Shown here one piece after another: positions 46,401 through 55,811 of a stretch of 64,000 nt of DNA (positions are counted from its first letter, which is position 1; each line of letters begins with the position of its first letter). Source of the stretch: Pachyseris speciosa (taxonomy: Eukaryota > Cnidaria > Anthozoa > Scleractinia > Pachyseridae). Below the pieces are notes generated by a model. The model was given only the letters and a program-made list of their open reading frames with translations, did no database searches and was not told the DNA's origin. The stretch lies in assembly GCA_016490735.1 (NCBI GenBank), contig JAEMWC010000261.1, forward strand, positions 680,001 through 744,000, given 5' to 3'. The position numbers and the translations under genes were made by a program.

Positions 46401-49400
46401 ATTAAGATCTGTGAATGTTTTCTTACTTCACTGCATAATCATGGGGACACCAAACTTCAAAATTATACTGGGCAATGATACATGTACAAGTGTTTTTTAC
46501 TGCTGGCAAACATAGCCATAGTGTCAAACAGTGGCCAGTCTATGAGTCAATTAAATACCACCAAACACAATCATGAGGAAGTAGATTGTTGACAGGTGCT
46601 ATAATTCAAACTTTACCTTCTGATTTGAGTGGCAAATTTTACTTGTCATTGGTGTTACTCAACTGTGGCCTGACAAAATGAAACAATATTTTTTTGTATG
46701 CCCACAGAATCCAACTTTTTTCCAGTCCTTTTCTGTACTGCTGAATTTAATTACATCTACATTTTAAATTGCACAACAATCTTTCAAGGTCTTGTAATTC
46801 AGGTAATCATGATTTTACTGTGATAATATTAAAAAATGTTAATGACAGCACTGTCTTTTTTTCAGCGTGCAGAGGCTGAAGAAGAGCTCATTCAAAGTTT
46901 ACAAAGTAAACCATCTGGCAGCTCAGTCAGAGAGCTAGAGGTAACTGACTGCTCAAATTCTATCACAAAAGTACATGTACTTTTCAGAGTGAATGCATTA
47001 AAGATTATTGCAATTATTGAAACACATAAAAGATCTTCACATGATCTACATCACTTTGCACAAGACACCTTGCCCAAGCACATACATGTACATTGAAATG
47101 GGTCTGGCATTATTACTCGGGATACTGTAAGTATACCAAGTTATAAAATGTGTCAGATTTCAGTCTTTTTTTTCTGTGCAGCAAAATGCACAATACAATT
47201 ACGTTCTGGTGTTTGGATTGGCCAATGCACAATAGCAGGCACGTGGCGGTGTGTTCATTGGTTAAAGCAACCACATAGTCCAAAGGGTGAAAGGCTAACA
47301 TCATGCGACGGTTGTTTTGAAGTTATGCAAATTCATCTTGTTTGAGTTGTGAAGCTAGATATTGTGATACAGCACAGTCTATCCCCTTGAAAAGGTTTGC
47401 CGAGTGTTAAGAAAAAGTTGGAAGCCTCGCACATGTAGTGCTTATCGGCTAATCGATATCACAAGTCAAATTCGAATGCTGTGACAGAAAAATTACAGAT
47501 TTGCAAAAAGTTGTTTTCGTAATATGATACCTTCCATTTAATACGTGGCCGCATGTGAACACTCAAGGTTAAATAATCCACTTCAACTGCCGGAACAAAT
47601 TTTCCTGGACATATCTTTGTAAAGTTGTGAAGCTAGATTTTAATACAGTACAGACTGTCCGTGTGAAAAGGTTTGCGAATTTAAGACAAGGGTGGAAGCC
47701 TCGCATGTGCTGTGAGTATCGACTCAAATTAGAACGTTGTGAAAGTTCTATATTTAAAAAATCGCAAAGTTGTTTTGATGTAATTTGTTCCGGATTATAC
47801 CACAACTCAATCGCTGTGACAGTTCTATATTTAGAGACAAGTTTGCGAATTTTGATTTTCATGTGACGTCAGAAAAAGAAAACTAAAATTAAACATTTAA
47901 ATTTTTTACCTTTATCAGGTAAACGACATTTTAAGCTAAGTAACACGCTTTGGTTTGAAATCGAGTAGTTTGAATTTCGAGTTATTTTTACAATGCGTGA
48001 CATCTGGATTGCTTCTGAGAAACATGTCACATACACAGAAACGATTCGCCTTGTGTTTTCGAGTCTTGAATATCCAATATGTTAACTAAGAGAAGTGTCT
48101 ATGTGAATGTTTTCAAGCTTCACAGAGAGAAAAAACTCCAGATGTTGCCACTTAATTTAGAAGTAAACAACAGCAGCTCACAACAAATATGGATGGCAAC
48201 TATCAAAACAGTTTAACGAGCTTTGTTTGTACGTGAACAAAAAGGCCTTATGTGAACCCAAAAGCAAACCGCTAGCCGGATAGTTTCGAGAATCAGAAAG
48301 CGTGCGTCCGGCTTCTGCAGCACAAAAGTATCCAGACACTCATAGAGCGTCTTGTTTAGTCAGAATTTGGTTTGCAGTTCCAATATTGATTTTCCAGTGC
48401 TACATTATCAGCTTCTTTGTGGTACCAATACTGGCTTCAATTGCTATCAAAATCTTCACTGACAACCTTTGCTGACCTCTTTTTACAGGAATGGCAGGAG
48501 AAGCACGAGTTCCTTGAACATGAGGTGAGTTATGAAATGGAGTAAACATTTCCAACTGAAAGATGGAACAGTTACATATGTGACACAACCATCATTTAAG
48601 GAATAGTAAATTGTAGAGCTGGAACCCTCCCCCATGGGTGGAGTGTTACAGTGAAGTTAGTCTCCTGTTGTACAAAGCTGGTCTGTGCAATGTAAGTTGT
48701 GGCACATTTGAAACCTGTTTATTATGCACATGATACATTGATACATGTAGGTTAAGTTTATCCAGTCAACTGTCTGTCTTTGCTTCAAAGGGAGAACACA
48801 ACAGCTGAAATGGGGGCAAAACGTGTCTAAGCATGAAGGTTGTAGTATCTGACAGTGTGTAATCTACATGTAAGGTCACTTTTTCTCTTATGAGGGATTC
48901 CTTACAGTGTGCCAGTAACTATTTATACACCAGGGGACTCATCAGGGTGTGATCAAGTAGTTACACATCAAACTCTTTGCACTCTTGAGCCTGAACAGAG
49001 CGGCACACTGCTATAATTATTATGCTTAAACTATACAGAGTAACCCCACCCTCATTCTCAGACTTACAGGTCACCATAAAAATGCACCAGAGAGTCATTA
49101 ATTGTGATGCTTCTATTTGAACTAAATCACCAAATATTATGTAGATATTTCATAGTGATTTATTTCCACTTTATGTATACATTTTATTCCTATTGTCAAT
49201 GAAATTTAAAACACCCATTTTATGTGCATGCCCTTCTTTATTCTCTTCACAGTACAAAAGATACACGATGTATGTGAATGTTCTTCGTGGATCAAAGCTG
49301 GAAAGTAAATTACGTGACAAGCCACGTGGTTCAGACAGGTCTGTTGCTTCTATCATGTTACAGATGAAGCGCTGTAGTTCCTTGGGTGATTTAGATCTTA

Positions 49401-49462
49401 GCAGTGGCTACAAAGGCAGAAATGTGCGAGAAAGCTATTTTATGGCCATTTACAAGGGTTAA
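14156..49462 (+). CDS. EFA6/PSD-type ARF6 guanine nucleotide exchange factor
   Basis: Exchanges GDP for GTP on ARF6 at the plasma membrane, linking membrane traffic to cortical actin (known family role). Exons: 14156-14296, 16829-16895, 22050-22103, 30190-31129, 32593-32786, 38724-38782, 39068-39157, 39253-39296, 39666-39729, 40146-40175, 40748-40829, 41848-41918, 43172-43317, 45165-45257, 45779-45830, 46290-46319, 46866-46940, 48489-48524, 49253-49462. All junctions are GT/AG; the sum is 2478 nt, 825 residues plus TAA. Domains: PDZ 1-87, polar linker with Cys4 motif 234-266, Sec7 about 378-530 with glutamic finger E439 ([10 protein letters not shown]), PH about 569-677, coiled coil about 710-770, short basic tail. 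The start ATG lies 6 residues before the first PDZ strand. Sec7-PH-coiled-coil order is diagnostic for PSD/EFA6 and separates it from cytohesins. Untranslated exons and alternative exons could be missed. Confidence 0.93.
14297..16828 (+). other. Intron 1, no further gene
   Basis: AT-rich intron without recognised exons. Open frames near 15227 and 15666 show no domain. TACATGTA palindromes occur at 16100, 16651 and 16711. Confidence 0.6.
17335..17566. repeat. 51-bp tandem array, left arm
   Basis: About four units with period 51 bp, each with ACTTCCATTTTCGTTTTCC and ACGACATGGGAAAA. This is the inverted counterpart of the array at 19428-19860. Because 51 is a multiple of 3, spurious open frames run through it on both strands. 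Confidence 0.9.
19428..19860. repeat. 51-bp tandem array, right arm
   Basis: About eight units (phase marks at 19455, 19506, 19557, 19608, 19659, 19710, 19761, 19812) containing ATGGAAGTTCGAATTCC and TTTTCCAATGTCGTAGG. Alternating units are more alike (two-unit higher order: units with GTACGAATTCC recur), suggesting recent duplication inside the array. Confidence 0.92.
19852..20390 (+). repeat. 267-bp tandem duplication
   Basis: Two copies starting TTGGCACTAAGGTACA and ending GCTTGAAATTTCG, differing by a few substitutions plus a short insertion (TGTACA) in copy 2. Part of the TTAA-flanked element's right end. Confidence 0.9.
20472..22049 (+). other. Intron 2 remainder with G/T-rich repeats
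   Basis: 20690-21010 has recurring AGCGGT and a repeated GTCAAGGGTGTTTGTATCCC (20757 and 20877). 21130-21170 holds ATTGTT and GATTAT runs. 21753-21890 has three copies of a 42-48-bp unit (see separate entry). No exon recognised. Confidence 0.5.
21753..21890 (+). repeat. Three-copy 42-48-bp tandem repeat
   Basis: Unit TCATTGTTTTCCTGATCCAT then TGCAGCCAAACTGTCAAAAA, almost identical between copies, so the expansion is recent. Confidence 0.9.
22171..23490. mobile_element. 1.3-kb element with inverted ends
   Basis: Left TATGTTGCAGGTAAAAAAAA with AACCTAGGTTGAATCT and right AGATTCAACCTAGGTGAAAA with TTTTTACTTGCAACATA are inverted copies. The short element at 2987-3163 has the same ends. The core is CpG-richer than the intron and holds open frames (22413-22628, 22937-23125) with no recognised domain. 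It starts 67 bp after the exon 3 donor. Confidence 0.7.
23515..23660 (+). mobile_element. Partial tRNA-headed SINE
   Basis: A degenerate A box (TGGTTCATTCAGGTTGTAAG) is followed by a B box (GGGTCATGGGTTCAAACCCC). The body beyond is short and drifted. Pol III promoter relic, not a tRNA gene, since no cloverleaf is possible. Confidence 0.45.
23982..24222. mobile_element. MITE with G-run/C-run arms
   Basis: AGGGGCCAACCACTTAACTC then TTGAAGGGGGGAGG on the left is matched by the complement of CCTCCCCCATCAAGAG and TTAAATGGTCAGCCCCT on the right. The arms carry a G-run (about 24010-24030) and a C-run (about 24179-24194). Confidence 0.8.
24386..24850 (+). mobile_element. Full-length tRNA-derived SINE
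   Basis: The head has A box GTGAGCTCAGTTGGTAGAGC (24394) and B box GGTTGCAGATTCAAACCCC (24433). The body contains GTGGGACGTTAAAGAACCCA and ends near ATATAAATCCATTAAACTA, about 465 bp. The head aligns with a tRNA-like fold but the anticodon arm is poor. Confidence 0.8.
25050..28106 (+). other. Intron 3, mostly unique AT-rich DNA
   Basis: A short repeat-like piece (GGTGAAGTGAAGTGAACACC, 25060-25110) resembles sequence near 2645. Otherwise no exon or element was recognised over about 3 kb. Confidence 0.5.
28107..28335. mobile_element. Palindromic MITE
   Basis: ATAGACCATTTTACAGTT at 28107 and its complement at 28318-28335; inside, GCGAGGCTGGGGGTGACCTT (then GTTTTGAT) is mirrored by ATCAAAACAAGGTCACCCCT with AGCCTCGC. 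Flanked by TA on each side. Confidence 0.8.
28361..28460. repeat. 100-bp perfect-stem hairpin MITE
   Basis: AGATAAAATGTGAGCAGGAG and CCTTTATGGGC with TTTAAAACGG on the left pair with the right arm around a short TTCAG loop. It could fold as one long stem if transcribed. Confidence 0.8.
29441..29802 (-). mobile_element. TTAA-family MITE, inverted copy
   Basis: Minus-orientation relative of the next element: shares TTTCAAGCACTA, TGATGGATCATTACTA and AACAGGTTACCATAGCAA. Ends are worn. Confidence 0.6.
29803..30140 (+). mobile_element. TTAA-flanked MITE, GGTGGCTC ends
   Basis: Starts TTAAGGTGGCTC (29803) and ends GAGCCACCTTAA (30140), with TTAA as likely target duplication and 8-bp exact ends. 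It ends 49 bp before exon 4, so it sits close to the branch-point region of intron 3. Confidence 0.7.
30190..31129 (+). other. Exon 4: linker with Cys4 motif, start of Sec7
   Basis: This 940-nt exon encodes residues 88-400. It is basic and Arg/Lys-rich at first ([25 protein letters not shown]), then Ser/Thr-rich. Two CxxC pairs, CVNCG (C234, C237) and CKKCG (C263, C266), spaced by 25 residues, could bind one zinc. The end ([16 protein letters not shown], 378-394) is the first Sec7 helix. The donor is GTGAGT at 31130, just before an in-frame TGA that a read-through would meet. Confidence 0.85.
31555..32145 (+). repeat. Tandem repeat, about 125-bp unit, five copies
   Basis: Each unit contains AAGGGGTCTCCCTTTGATGA then GTAAAATTGTCTGGC, TTAGACAGTAAAATC and GGGAGATAGTGTTTTAACCC. 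Copies start near 31555, 31677, 31807, 31939 and 32067 (last one partial). Middle copies are most alike. In intron 4, about 450 bp before the Sec7 exon 5. Confidence 0.9.
32787..33449 (+). other. Intron 5, left of the retrotransposon
   Basis: AT-rich, with no recognised exon. A putative LTR was sought and not found. Confidence 0.5.
33841..35001 (+). CDS. DIRS-like ORF1, gag-like with SAP and zinc fingers
   Basis: Presumed nucleic-acid-binding structural protein of the element, 386 residues from the ATG at 33841 (an in-frame GTG lies earlier at 33823). A basic N-terminus leads into a SAP-like DNA-binding motif (about residues 27-60; [20 protein letters not shown]). A Glu/Asp/Ser-rich region follows (about 95-135). 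The C-terminus holds a CCHC knuckle (C338, C341, H346, C351; C-x2-C-x4-H-x4-C) and a CCCH-like finger (C366, C375, C380, H384). Open throughout. Its last 11-44 nt overlap ORF2 in another frame. Confidence 0.75.
   Translation: MARPRALSKSSKAKKSRRNNAEDLASLTEEVLRLRLQALNLPITGNKAALAKRLKSALHPAIPPHGSTTAGCQPTKQRKKAPAKSKRSLPTPVPATTEPEADSSSSESENVGDNISEKDAFDDFFEADETHPQQSLSPVQLAAIESTVASTLDRALQSYLNPRTLPSLGPALQYTGVQPRRPGTATPLGLHRPLDRNLEDKILRGEYVDFTSLLPDSLARPQVPELQFRMEDSSPGSHFSPLTMVRRRKPTIDTFHKWVDAYTTYMLIIVAAHPRRSTELLKYQQIISRAETQFQGLAWVTYDEQFRRRAANGLTISWDEVDLELWTVTFSGLAKPHCLTCCSPYHSQNDCPSADPSRRPSRGAVCFRFNRASGCTASTCHFPHVC
34958..36725 (+). pseudogene. DIRS-like ORF2, RT-RNase H, two frameshifts
   Basis: Reverse transcriptase and RNase H of the element. 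Frame 1 (34958-35893; first ATG at 34991) has the RT motif A region [25 protein letters not shown] (motif B) and HILDDFF (motif C, the catalytic Asp pair). Reading shifts near 35880 to 35887-36387, which holds the thumb region and [12 protein letters not shown] (RNase H first Asp), then near 36355 to 36360-36725, with [15 protein letters not shown] (RNase H Asp) and [10 protein letters not shown]. Two breaks make this copy unlikely to encode a working polymerase unless they are sequencing errors. Confidence 0.8.
36692..37690 (+). CDS. DIRS-like ORF3, tyrosine recombinase
   Basis: Site-specific recombinase that joins the circular cDNA to the genome in DIRS elements. The frame is open for 332 residues but has no ATG near its 5' end (first Met codon with context at 36821, residue 44), so it may need reinitiation, frameshift or splicing. 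Residues numbered from 36692: SAM-like N-terminal half ([17 protein letters not shown]), then catalytic Arg in LRCREF (R162), Lys in SSKTD (K205), HSFR (H278, R281), GRWSS (W304) and the likely nucleophile Y312 in YIHT. All recombinase signature residues are present. Overlaps ORF2 by 34 nt. Confidence 0.8.
   Translation: MYHPAFANDPLKDEVLHYANRGLAWSTNRTYTSGEKRFLQFCLMNRLFSSNGDLFPASEGTLIYFATHLARKVKHSTIKLYLSAVRNLHITCWYGDPLVGKLLLKKVLRGILRHQGQTRILRQPVTPGVLLSIRPVLRQWLSVQDFRMIWAAFTLAFFAFLRCREFTYQGIRTYRPNFDLSAGCVSFEPSLACPQRMSIFLKSSKTDAFRRGHTFVIARSPSPLCAIQAMRRYFLLARPLGPLFSFQSGHLLTRKSVVSLLRDAARRVGLPHDSLKGHSFRIGAASTAAAAGLPDWLIKVLGRWSSDCYQLYIHTPQTVLLSAAPRMANVTS
38111..38723 (+). other. Intron 5, right of the retrotransposon
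   Basis: Contains a 114-residue plus-strand open frame (38233-38577) with no recognised domain and no splice-site support; see rejected list. Confidence 0.4.
39340..39636 (+). mobile_element. TTAA-family MITE, third copy
   Basis: Ends in GCCACCTTAA (39627-39636) and shares GAGCTCGTTTTTGAATTATT and AATGATCCATCAAAGTTTAA with the copies at 29.4-30.1 kb. The left end is worn. It ends 29 bp before exon 9. Confidence 0.65.
40956..41542. mobile_element. TA-flanked Tc1/mariner-type element
   Basis: CAGTCGATCCTCAATTA at 40956 and its complement TAATTGAGGTTTGACTG ending 41542, bounded by TA dinucleotides. An inner hairpin (41020-41130) pairs CTTCCCCTTCAATGTTGATT with AATCAACATTGGAGGGGG. No transposase seen. 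In intron 11. Confidence 0.7.
43385..43710. mobile_element. Compound inverted repeat, copy 1 (empty site)
   Basis: Two inverted pairs: ATTGGCCAAGCATG with CATGCTTGGCCAAT, and GGATTTATTATATGACTC with GAGCCAATCATATAATAAAT. The centre has GCATGTTTATGGACC with GGTCCATAAACATGC. In intron 13. The copy at 55812 is the same but carries an insertion. Confidence 0.8.
44404..44760 (+). repeat. GGAAAGTCATGGAA repeat
   Basis: Short phrases such as CTGGAAAGTCATGGAATTTT recur near 44416 and 44704, with further fragments between. A simple dispersed or duplicated motif without coding sense. In intron 13. Confidence 0.5.
45779..49462 (+). other. Coiled-coil and tail exons 15-19
   Basis: Exon 15 encodes [15 protein letters not shown]. 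Exons 16-18 (30, 75 and 36 nt, all phase 0) encode heptad-like charged helices ([35 protein letters not shown]). Exon 19 starts with [11 protein letters not shown], matching the conserved end of the PSD coiled coil, and ends in a Ser/Arg-rich tail with stop at 49460-49462. The tail [12 protein letters not shown] resembles a basophilic kinase site, which is inference. Confidence 0.88.
47346..47870 (+). repeat. Diverged tandem duplication of about 275 bp
   Basis: GTGAAGCTAGAT followed by GAAAAGGTTTGC and GGAAGCCTCGCA occurs at 47349 and again at 47627. The copies differ in length and sequence. In intron 17. Confidence 0.7.
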
Positions 49463-52400
49463 TGTCTCTGTAATCATGTAGCTTAAAGTTCCAAACATTT
49501 CAGAGTCATATTCTACAGTGTAGATTGATCACCTCTCTTTGGGAGCTGAAATGTGTACCATATTAATGGGCTGTCTTTGTACTGTATGCATCACGCTGCT
49601 GACACTCTCCAAGCTGATATGCAGTGGCCCTGGGTCCTGTGTTGTCTTTTCCATCATGCACTCATCCTGTGTCATTGTTCCAATTGCCTTAGCACTGGTT
49701 GGTGTTTAAAGGCTCTTTTTGTCTCTAAAATTCGTGATATTGTTTATCTTGATTTCTCTCTTAAACTTAGAACATTGATTTTTTTAATGCAATGTTTAGT
49801 CGTCTAAAAATTGAAGGTTGTAGGATTAGCTAGAAACTTTTCTGACTATTCGTTCATTCCTTTTGGCAAAATGCTGTATAAACTGATCATCTTTGAACAA
49901 TGTTGAAACATTACTGACAGTATATGAATAGGAATATTAGTATGTAGCCTGAGCCTGTTAGATGATCGCAGCATTGTAAGGGCAAAGGTGAGCCTTGTTT
50001 TGATGACAAGCATACATGTAGTATACACTTGGAAAGCACATTTTTGTGTAATGGCTTCTTTTATTATAGCCTTGTAATTAGCATTCACAAGAACAGTCAG
50101 ATTATGGAATTGATTTATGGATTAAGTTTAATTAATTTTATTCAAGCAGATATCCTATCACTCAATGTATAGTCAGTGATGCAAGGTAGATTCTGTGATG
50201 TCAGATTTTTGTGAGTACATTGCGTACTATGAATTTGTTTGGTTTGTTTTAATTACTACATACCTTTGTAGTAAAAGTAGAATTATTGATGTCTTTGAAG
50301 CATTGAATTAGTAGTCAGTGGTTTCAATAAGCACTGATGTCTGACGAAAAGCGTCGGCTACTTCGATCAGAGACGTCGGCTACTTTTTCCCTAAATTGGA
50401 GTAATTAAAGAAAGATTCTTTATTTTTTCTTGAATACGGTCTTGCAGTCATTTTAAAACAAAAAAATATTGCATAAAGTAATTATTTTTATTATAACAAG
50501 TAATTAGTTTATAATGTAGAGTAAATGTACATGTCTTGTATTGTTCAAGTAAATGTATTAACTAAAGCTCTTTGCAAAGTGTATATTGTGTGTTCACATG
50601 TTGTCATTTAATAGTACTTTTTTGTAAAAATATTTTCTATCAAATGTTACAGCTTTATGCCTGGGTTTTTGTGTCAACTGGTCATGTGAATGTCTCATCC
50701 TCGGCATAAGAACATGGAAATATAAATACATGTATGAAGAAAAAGGGAAAAGGATAATGTTTTGTGCATCAAGAATATCACATTTTGGCCACTCGTTTTT
50801 ATATTTATAATATTTATTTAGATTCTGTGGCATATGGGATCTTAGAAGTAAAAGATATCTAGGACATTCCGAACAGCTTCTTTTTTTTGTAAAAATTGCT
50901 AACTACATGTATAAAATCTCATGTTTTGTTAGTTCAGCGGTAACAATTATTCTAAATGGCTTCAAGTTTGTGAACGAAACTCACATGCAGGCATTGAATG
51001 ATAATTTTTGCCCAGTACTGTACTTTTATTTCAGCACTCATTACTAACACTGGAATTTTTGCCAGTCTTGAACTTCACAAAAGGATGTAGTTTTTAATGA
51101 CCTTAAATTTCACCTTAAACCAATTTTCTGTTGCTTGCAAGTTGTGGATTTTGTGCTTACAGTCATTGTGTTTTGAGGATGAGTACATCACATAACCACA
51201 TATACCTATTTTCCATAAGAAAAGTGACTTTTCTTTTATTTAAAAAATAATGTTAAAAGGCATGGGAAATTTCTTAAAAAAGCATCATAAACATAATTAT
51301 AGATAAAAGGACTGAACCAATTTTAAATAAAAGTTAGTGTTTTAAAAGTAAAAGAAAATGATATATTAAGCCAGAGGTGCTAATGTTGCAAGTGGCAGGT
51401 GCATGTTTTTCACTTGTTTTTGGAACGTTTTGACCATTATTCATTGTAGCCATGTAACTTTTATACCCCAGCACATCACTGTGTACACATATGGGAACGG
51501 TCACTGGTGTTCAAGGACTAACATCTAAATCTGGAAGCCATAAAGGGGAACTGTCGCGTAATTTGGGTCTGAACTCAAACATGTTTGCAAAGTGGAACAC
51601 CTCAAAAAATTCTGCAGTTTGCCTATGAAGTACTTAGTATGTGCATTGAAACTATTGCAGTTCTCTATGGCTACAGGCGAGGAGGAGGAAATTGATTGCA
51701 ACTTGAAAAAGTTAGGTTAATGTTTTTCAAGTTTTGACATTGTCTCCCAGAAAAGTTGCCATAAAATCTACTACTTCCTTTTCCATGCAAGAAAATAGAA
51801 ATCTACCTCTTAGTGTTAAATGGGCCGATTGCATAATAGAAAAGGTACATCCTCATGATTTGAATAGCTTATGACAAGAATTGCTGTGACAGTGCCCCTT
51901 TTATTCTCATTGAAAGTGTTTATGACCATTCATAATCCACAATAATATAAGCAGTCACCTAATGGCTATGTACTAAGTATATTTGGTCTGTCACATAACA
52001 TCCACCCATTTCACCTCTGCCAGTTCTCTAACCATTAACCTTGAAAAGTGAAACTGTTTGCTGGAACTCATCATCTTCTTGTAAGCTATTGATGTAAAGC
52101 TGAATGTCCTATGATTGCTTCTCTTCTCTTGTGTCAGTTTGTCTGACTAAAATTCTTCACTTAACACTTCTCTAACTATGGGCTTGAACTTAAACTTATC
52201 TCCAACATCCAATTACAAAATGTGTAGCATTGCATGCATCAGAGAACTAATGTTCAAACAACAAGATGTCTTTGGTGATCACTCCTTTATTCTCTTGGCT
52301 TGTTTTTCTCAGTGAGTAGAGGAACAGTCAAGAGAAGTTAGACAATGGTTGCTTTAGCTTTTAAAGGCTAGAGTTTTTTAACTGTTCCATCAATGAGATC

Positions 52401-53915
52401 AACTCGTATAGTACATGGTGTTTCCTTGTTTACTAGCTTGGATGCTTCCATGGAACAGGCAATATGTGGTAGTACTGCTGCGTGCACACATTTTAGCTGG
52501 TTGCAATTCATAGCTTAAAGATTCCCCTAGTTTTCTCTCATTACATTTTAATGTGTCATTGATATAATGAGAGCTACACTTAGCTACCTTTTTTCAGCAT
52601 GTTTGATGCAATATTGAAAGTTTAATGGTGAATATTAAAAGCTAATATAATGGTGCAAGAAGTGAAAAGAAACTGGTTTTACCCAAAAGCACCCAGGCAA
52701 GTGAAAATCAACCAACACTTTGTCTGACAAGTTTTTATGAATATTGTAGATGTTGTTAAACCTCAATTCATAAAGATTGAATTCATCTTTTTGGCCTGTA
52801 GCAAACATTGGCAATTGTTAAGACTCAGCAGACTCAGATTTCTGAGAAATAAGGGAAAAATAGAGAGAGGGCAACTTGCATGCATGAAAATGAAAGATGG
52901 CCAAATGTGGAGTGTTTGCCCTTTTCAGCTGATACCACTTCCACTCCATTGTTATACCAAGCCCTCTAGTTGCATTCCTTTAATTTAACATAAATTTGGC
53001 CTACAAATAGTGTTACCATAGAGAATGTTAACACTGCACAACTAACTACTTCTATAACCACTGTTCTTCCTCTGTCTTACATGTGTCTATGCTGCTCTTA
53101 ATCCTAGCTCACTGGCCTGTGTGACTGGTAACAAAAGCATTGAAGGTGCTTGGTGATTCTCTCTTCCTGGACAAGAAATATATCCTTCATTCCACAATGT
53201 ACTGAACTTTCACTTAAACTGTTACAGACATGATTCATTCCATTTGAAAGAATAACCATGTTTACTGCCAGGGTCAGACTTCGAGTCATAAGGTTATGTT
53301 ACTTGTTTGGGCATGAAGTCCTTGAAATAGCACTGGCGTTCAGTTTTGGTTTTGAATAGTTTTAAAAAGGAAGCTTTAATTTGTAATATTTTCAGGGAAG
53401 GTAAACTTTTTCTCTGAGAGTTTATGGTTTAGATGAGCAATGCAAGCATTTCAACCATGGGAACTGGAACAATAAAAATAACGCTTACCTTTTCAAAATT
53501 CAAATCATCCATTGACCACTGCAACTTAGACAAGTTTTGTGATAAATTGTGCCTAGCAAACTTGCTTTGGGGAATTCTGATGATTGTCACAAATTATTTT
53601 GAGAAAATCGTACTGTTGAACAGTTAGTTTTTGTGGATTAAAATCTATTCAAGTTGGTGCGTCATTAATTTTGTTAATCTTTCCTCTCCCTCAGTTGATT
53701 TAGTAAGAGCTAAGGTCATAGCACAATATATCTAGTTACTGATGATCATTAGGGGTCCCCTTAGAGCCAAAAGCAATGAGAGGCAGCTAGCTGGATTCAC
53801 ATACTAAAAAGAACAATAATACATTGCAAACTAATTGTTGACAATTTGAAACCCACTCAGGCGATGGGGTTTTTACACCTTGTTGCACACTGGCAAAAGG
53901 GACAGCTCTTTTGTA
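49463..53915 (+). other. 3' flank of EFA6-type gene, UTR and intergenic
   Basis: No further exon. The first kilobase or more is probably 3' UTR; AATAAA candidates occur, for example 51326-51331, but the true site cannot be chosen by eye. The remainder shows no recognised element or gene. Confidence 0.5.
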
Positions 53916-53919
53916 ATGG

Positions 53920-54195
53920 TGCTTTTCAATTGAGTGTTGTCGGTAAAACCAAAACCAATGCAATTACTCTAATCAATCATGGCAGATACAAATTAAATAG
54001 TGCCATGAACCAATTTAGCAATTACATGCAGCCAGTACCAAGTGCAGGAAAATGCACATCAACAAGTACAATTGGTTTTGGTTTTGCTTCTCACTGGTCG
54101 AGAAAGCAGCGTGAATTGTTTTAACCAATCACAGTGAGTAATGCAAAGCCAAAGCAAATGCATATTACTTCTGACACTCGAGTGAACACCACTCT
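53920..54195. mobile_element. MITE with ACCAAAACCAA inverted arms
   Basis: The left arm has TTGAGTGTTGTCGGTAAAAC then CAAAACCAATGCAATTACTC; the right arm has CAATTGGTTTTGGTTTTGC and, at the end, CTGACACTCGAGTG, reverse complements with drift. Confidence 0.55.
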
Positions 54196-55408
54196 AGTTT
54201 ACATGCAATGTGCGGGTCACCTCGCAGCTCTTACAAGGTGTCACCTGACTGGAGACCACCCTTCAGGTGAGACAAAAGAACAAACAACACAAACAATGGA
54301 CCCCAGCCCTAAAACAATAGGGCTGCAACACTATCCCCGCTACTGAAATTTATAGCTTATAGGAGCTGCGAGGCTACCACAATGTGTATTAGAGTCATGA
54401 ACATTGTAATGGGGAAAGTAGGGTTGCATATTCAGGGTGAAAAATTCATTTAGTCAACATAAATTACAAATAATTGTATGGTGTACATTCATACTAGAGT
54501 GATTTAAGGGTACAGCTAGTTGATTTAGATCTTTATTTTGAAATTCCAATGAGGATGAATTCCTCGATGTTACAGCAAGAGAAATCAATATAGTTACATA
54601 ATGTAATGTTAACGGGCCTGTTCAGCTGTCCCAATAAATTTCTGAAGATGCAATTTAGAATTTCTTACATTATTGTTATTTATTAAGAGTTGTTATAAAG
54701 AGATTGTTTACAATACTGCCACAGGCATGTAAATTACATGATTTCTGTAGCTTTGCAACATTGCAATTTACTGGTAGAATAAAAAATTGTTTCTTTACAA
54801 TGAAACAGTAATGAGATTATTGTCTATGAGAATGTCATGGAGGTAATTGTGGGATGCACCTTGTTTTCAGCTTCCAGGGTAATTCATCCTGCTATGCCAA
54901 GCTCCTAGCAAGCAGAATAATCATAGGGAGCTGTATTCACAACAGGCTAGCAGTGTTGCTTTTCAAGACAGTCCAGGGCGCCCCAATTAATTCCAAATAC
55001 ATGACCTGGCCTTACCCAGCAAAGGCTTGGTTCGTGTAAAATTTGATTTCCAGTTTAATATTACTACCAGTCAAGAAAGATGATTCCAAAAGATTTTGAT
55101 TCACCCTTTAGTCTTGACTAATGATTCTTTCTTTTAAAGTTCAAGACAATCTTCCTAGTAACCTTGGTTAACTTTTGATCATGAACATTGATGACCTTAA
55201 TCAGCTTTCAAAAATGTAGCCCAAGCTTTTATTCAAAGAACGTTCCAAGGGGTTGCTTTTTGCAGCATGGGGTGAGAATTAAGGCGCCTTTCTATTGTGG
55301 AAAGTAGGATTTTCCGGAATTGTCCCTTGTATTCCAAAGGATTTTCATGTGCACCATCCAAATCACTTGATTGAAGGCTGATATACGCAAGTTACTGTTG
55401 AATCATTA

Positions 55409-55476
55409 ATAGCGACCTTCAGATTAGACTACGAGTAGGAGATTGAGTATGAGTACTCTGATTTGAAGGTCGCTAA
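55409..55476. repeat. Short hairpin repeat
   Basis: TAGCGACCTTCAGATT and its near complement GATTTGAAGGTCGCTA face each other around a 35-bp loop with AGTAGGAGATTGAGTATGAG. Confidence 0.6.
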
Positions 55477-55811
55477 TATATAATTATTTGAAAAGCAAAA
55501 GAAAATCCTATTATGACAAAGAAAATGGGTGTACAATGCAGAAGACTGTTGTTGCAAGCTCCTTTGTGGATACCATGTGTGATGCAGGTTAAAAGGAATT
55601 AACAGATGCACACTGGACACAGATTTATTTTCCGGTAATCAAGTGTCATCATAGCTTATACTGCACCCTTTTGTTGGGCTTGCCTATCCAAATTTCAATT
55701 CTTACTGCATTTTTCTATTCCTTGTATTTGATATTCTTGGCAAACTAATAAAACTGAGACCAAAGGTTTTGGCGACATTGGCCCTTAATTCTCAAAAAAC
55801 CAATATAATAT

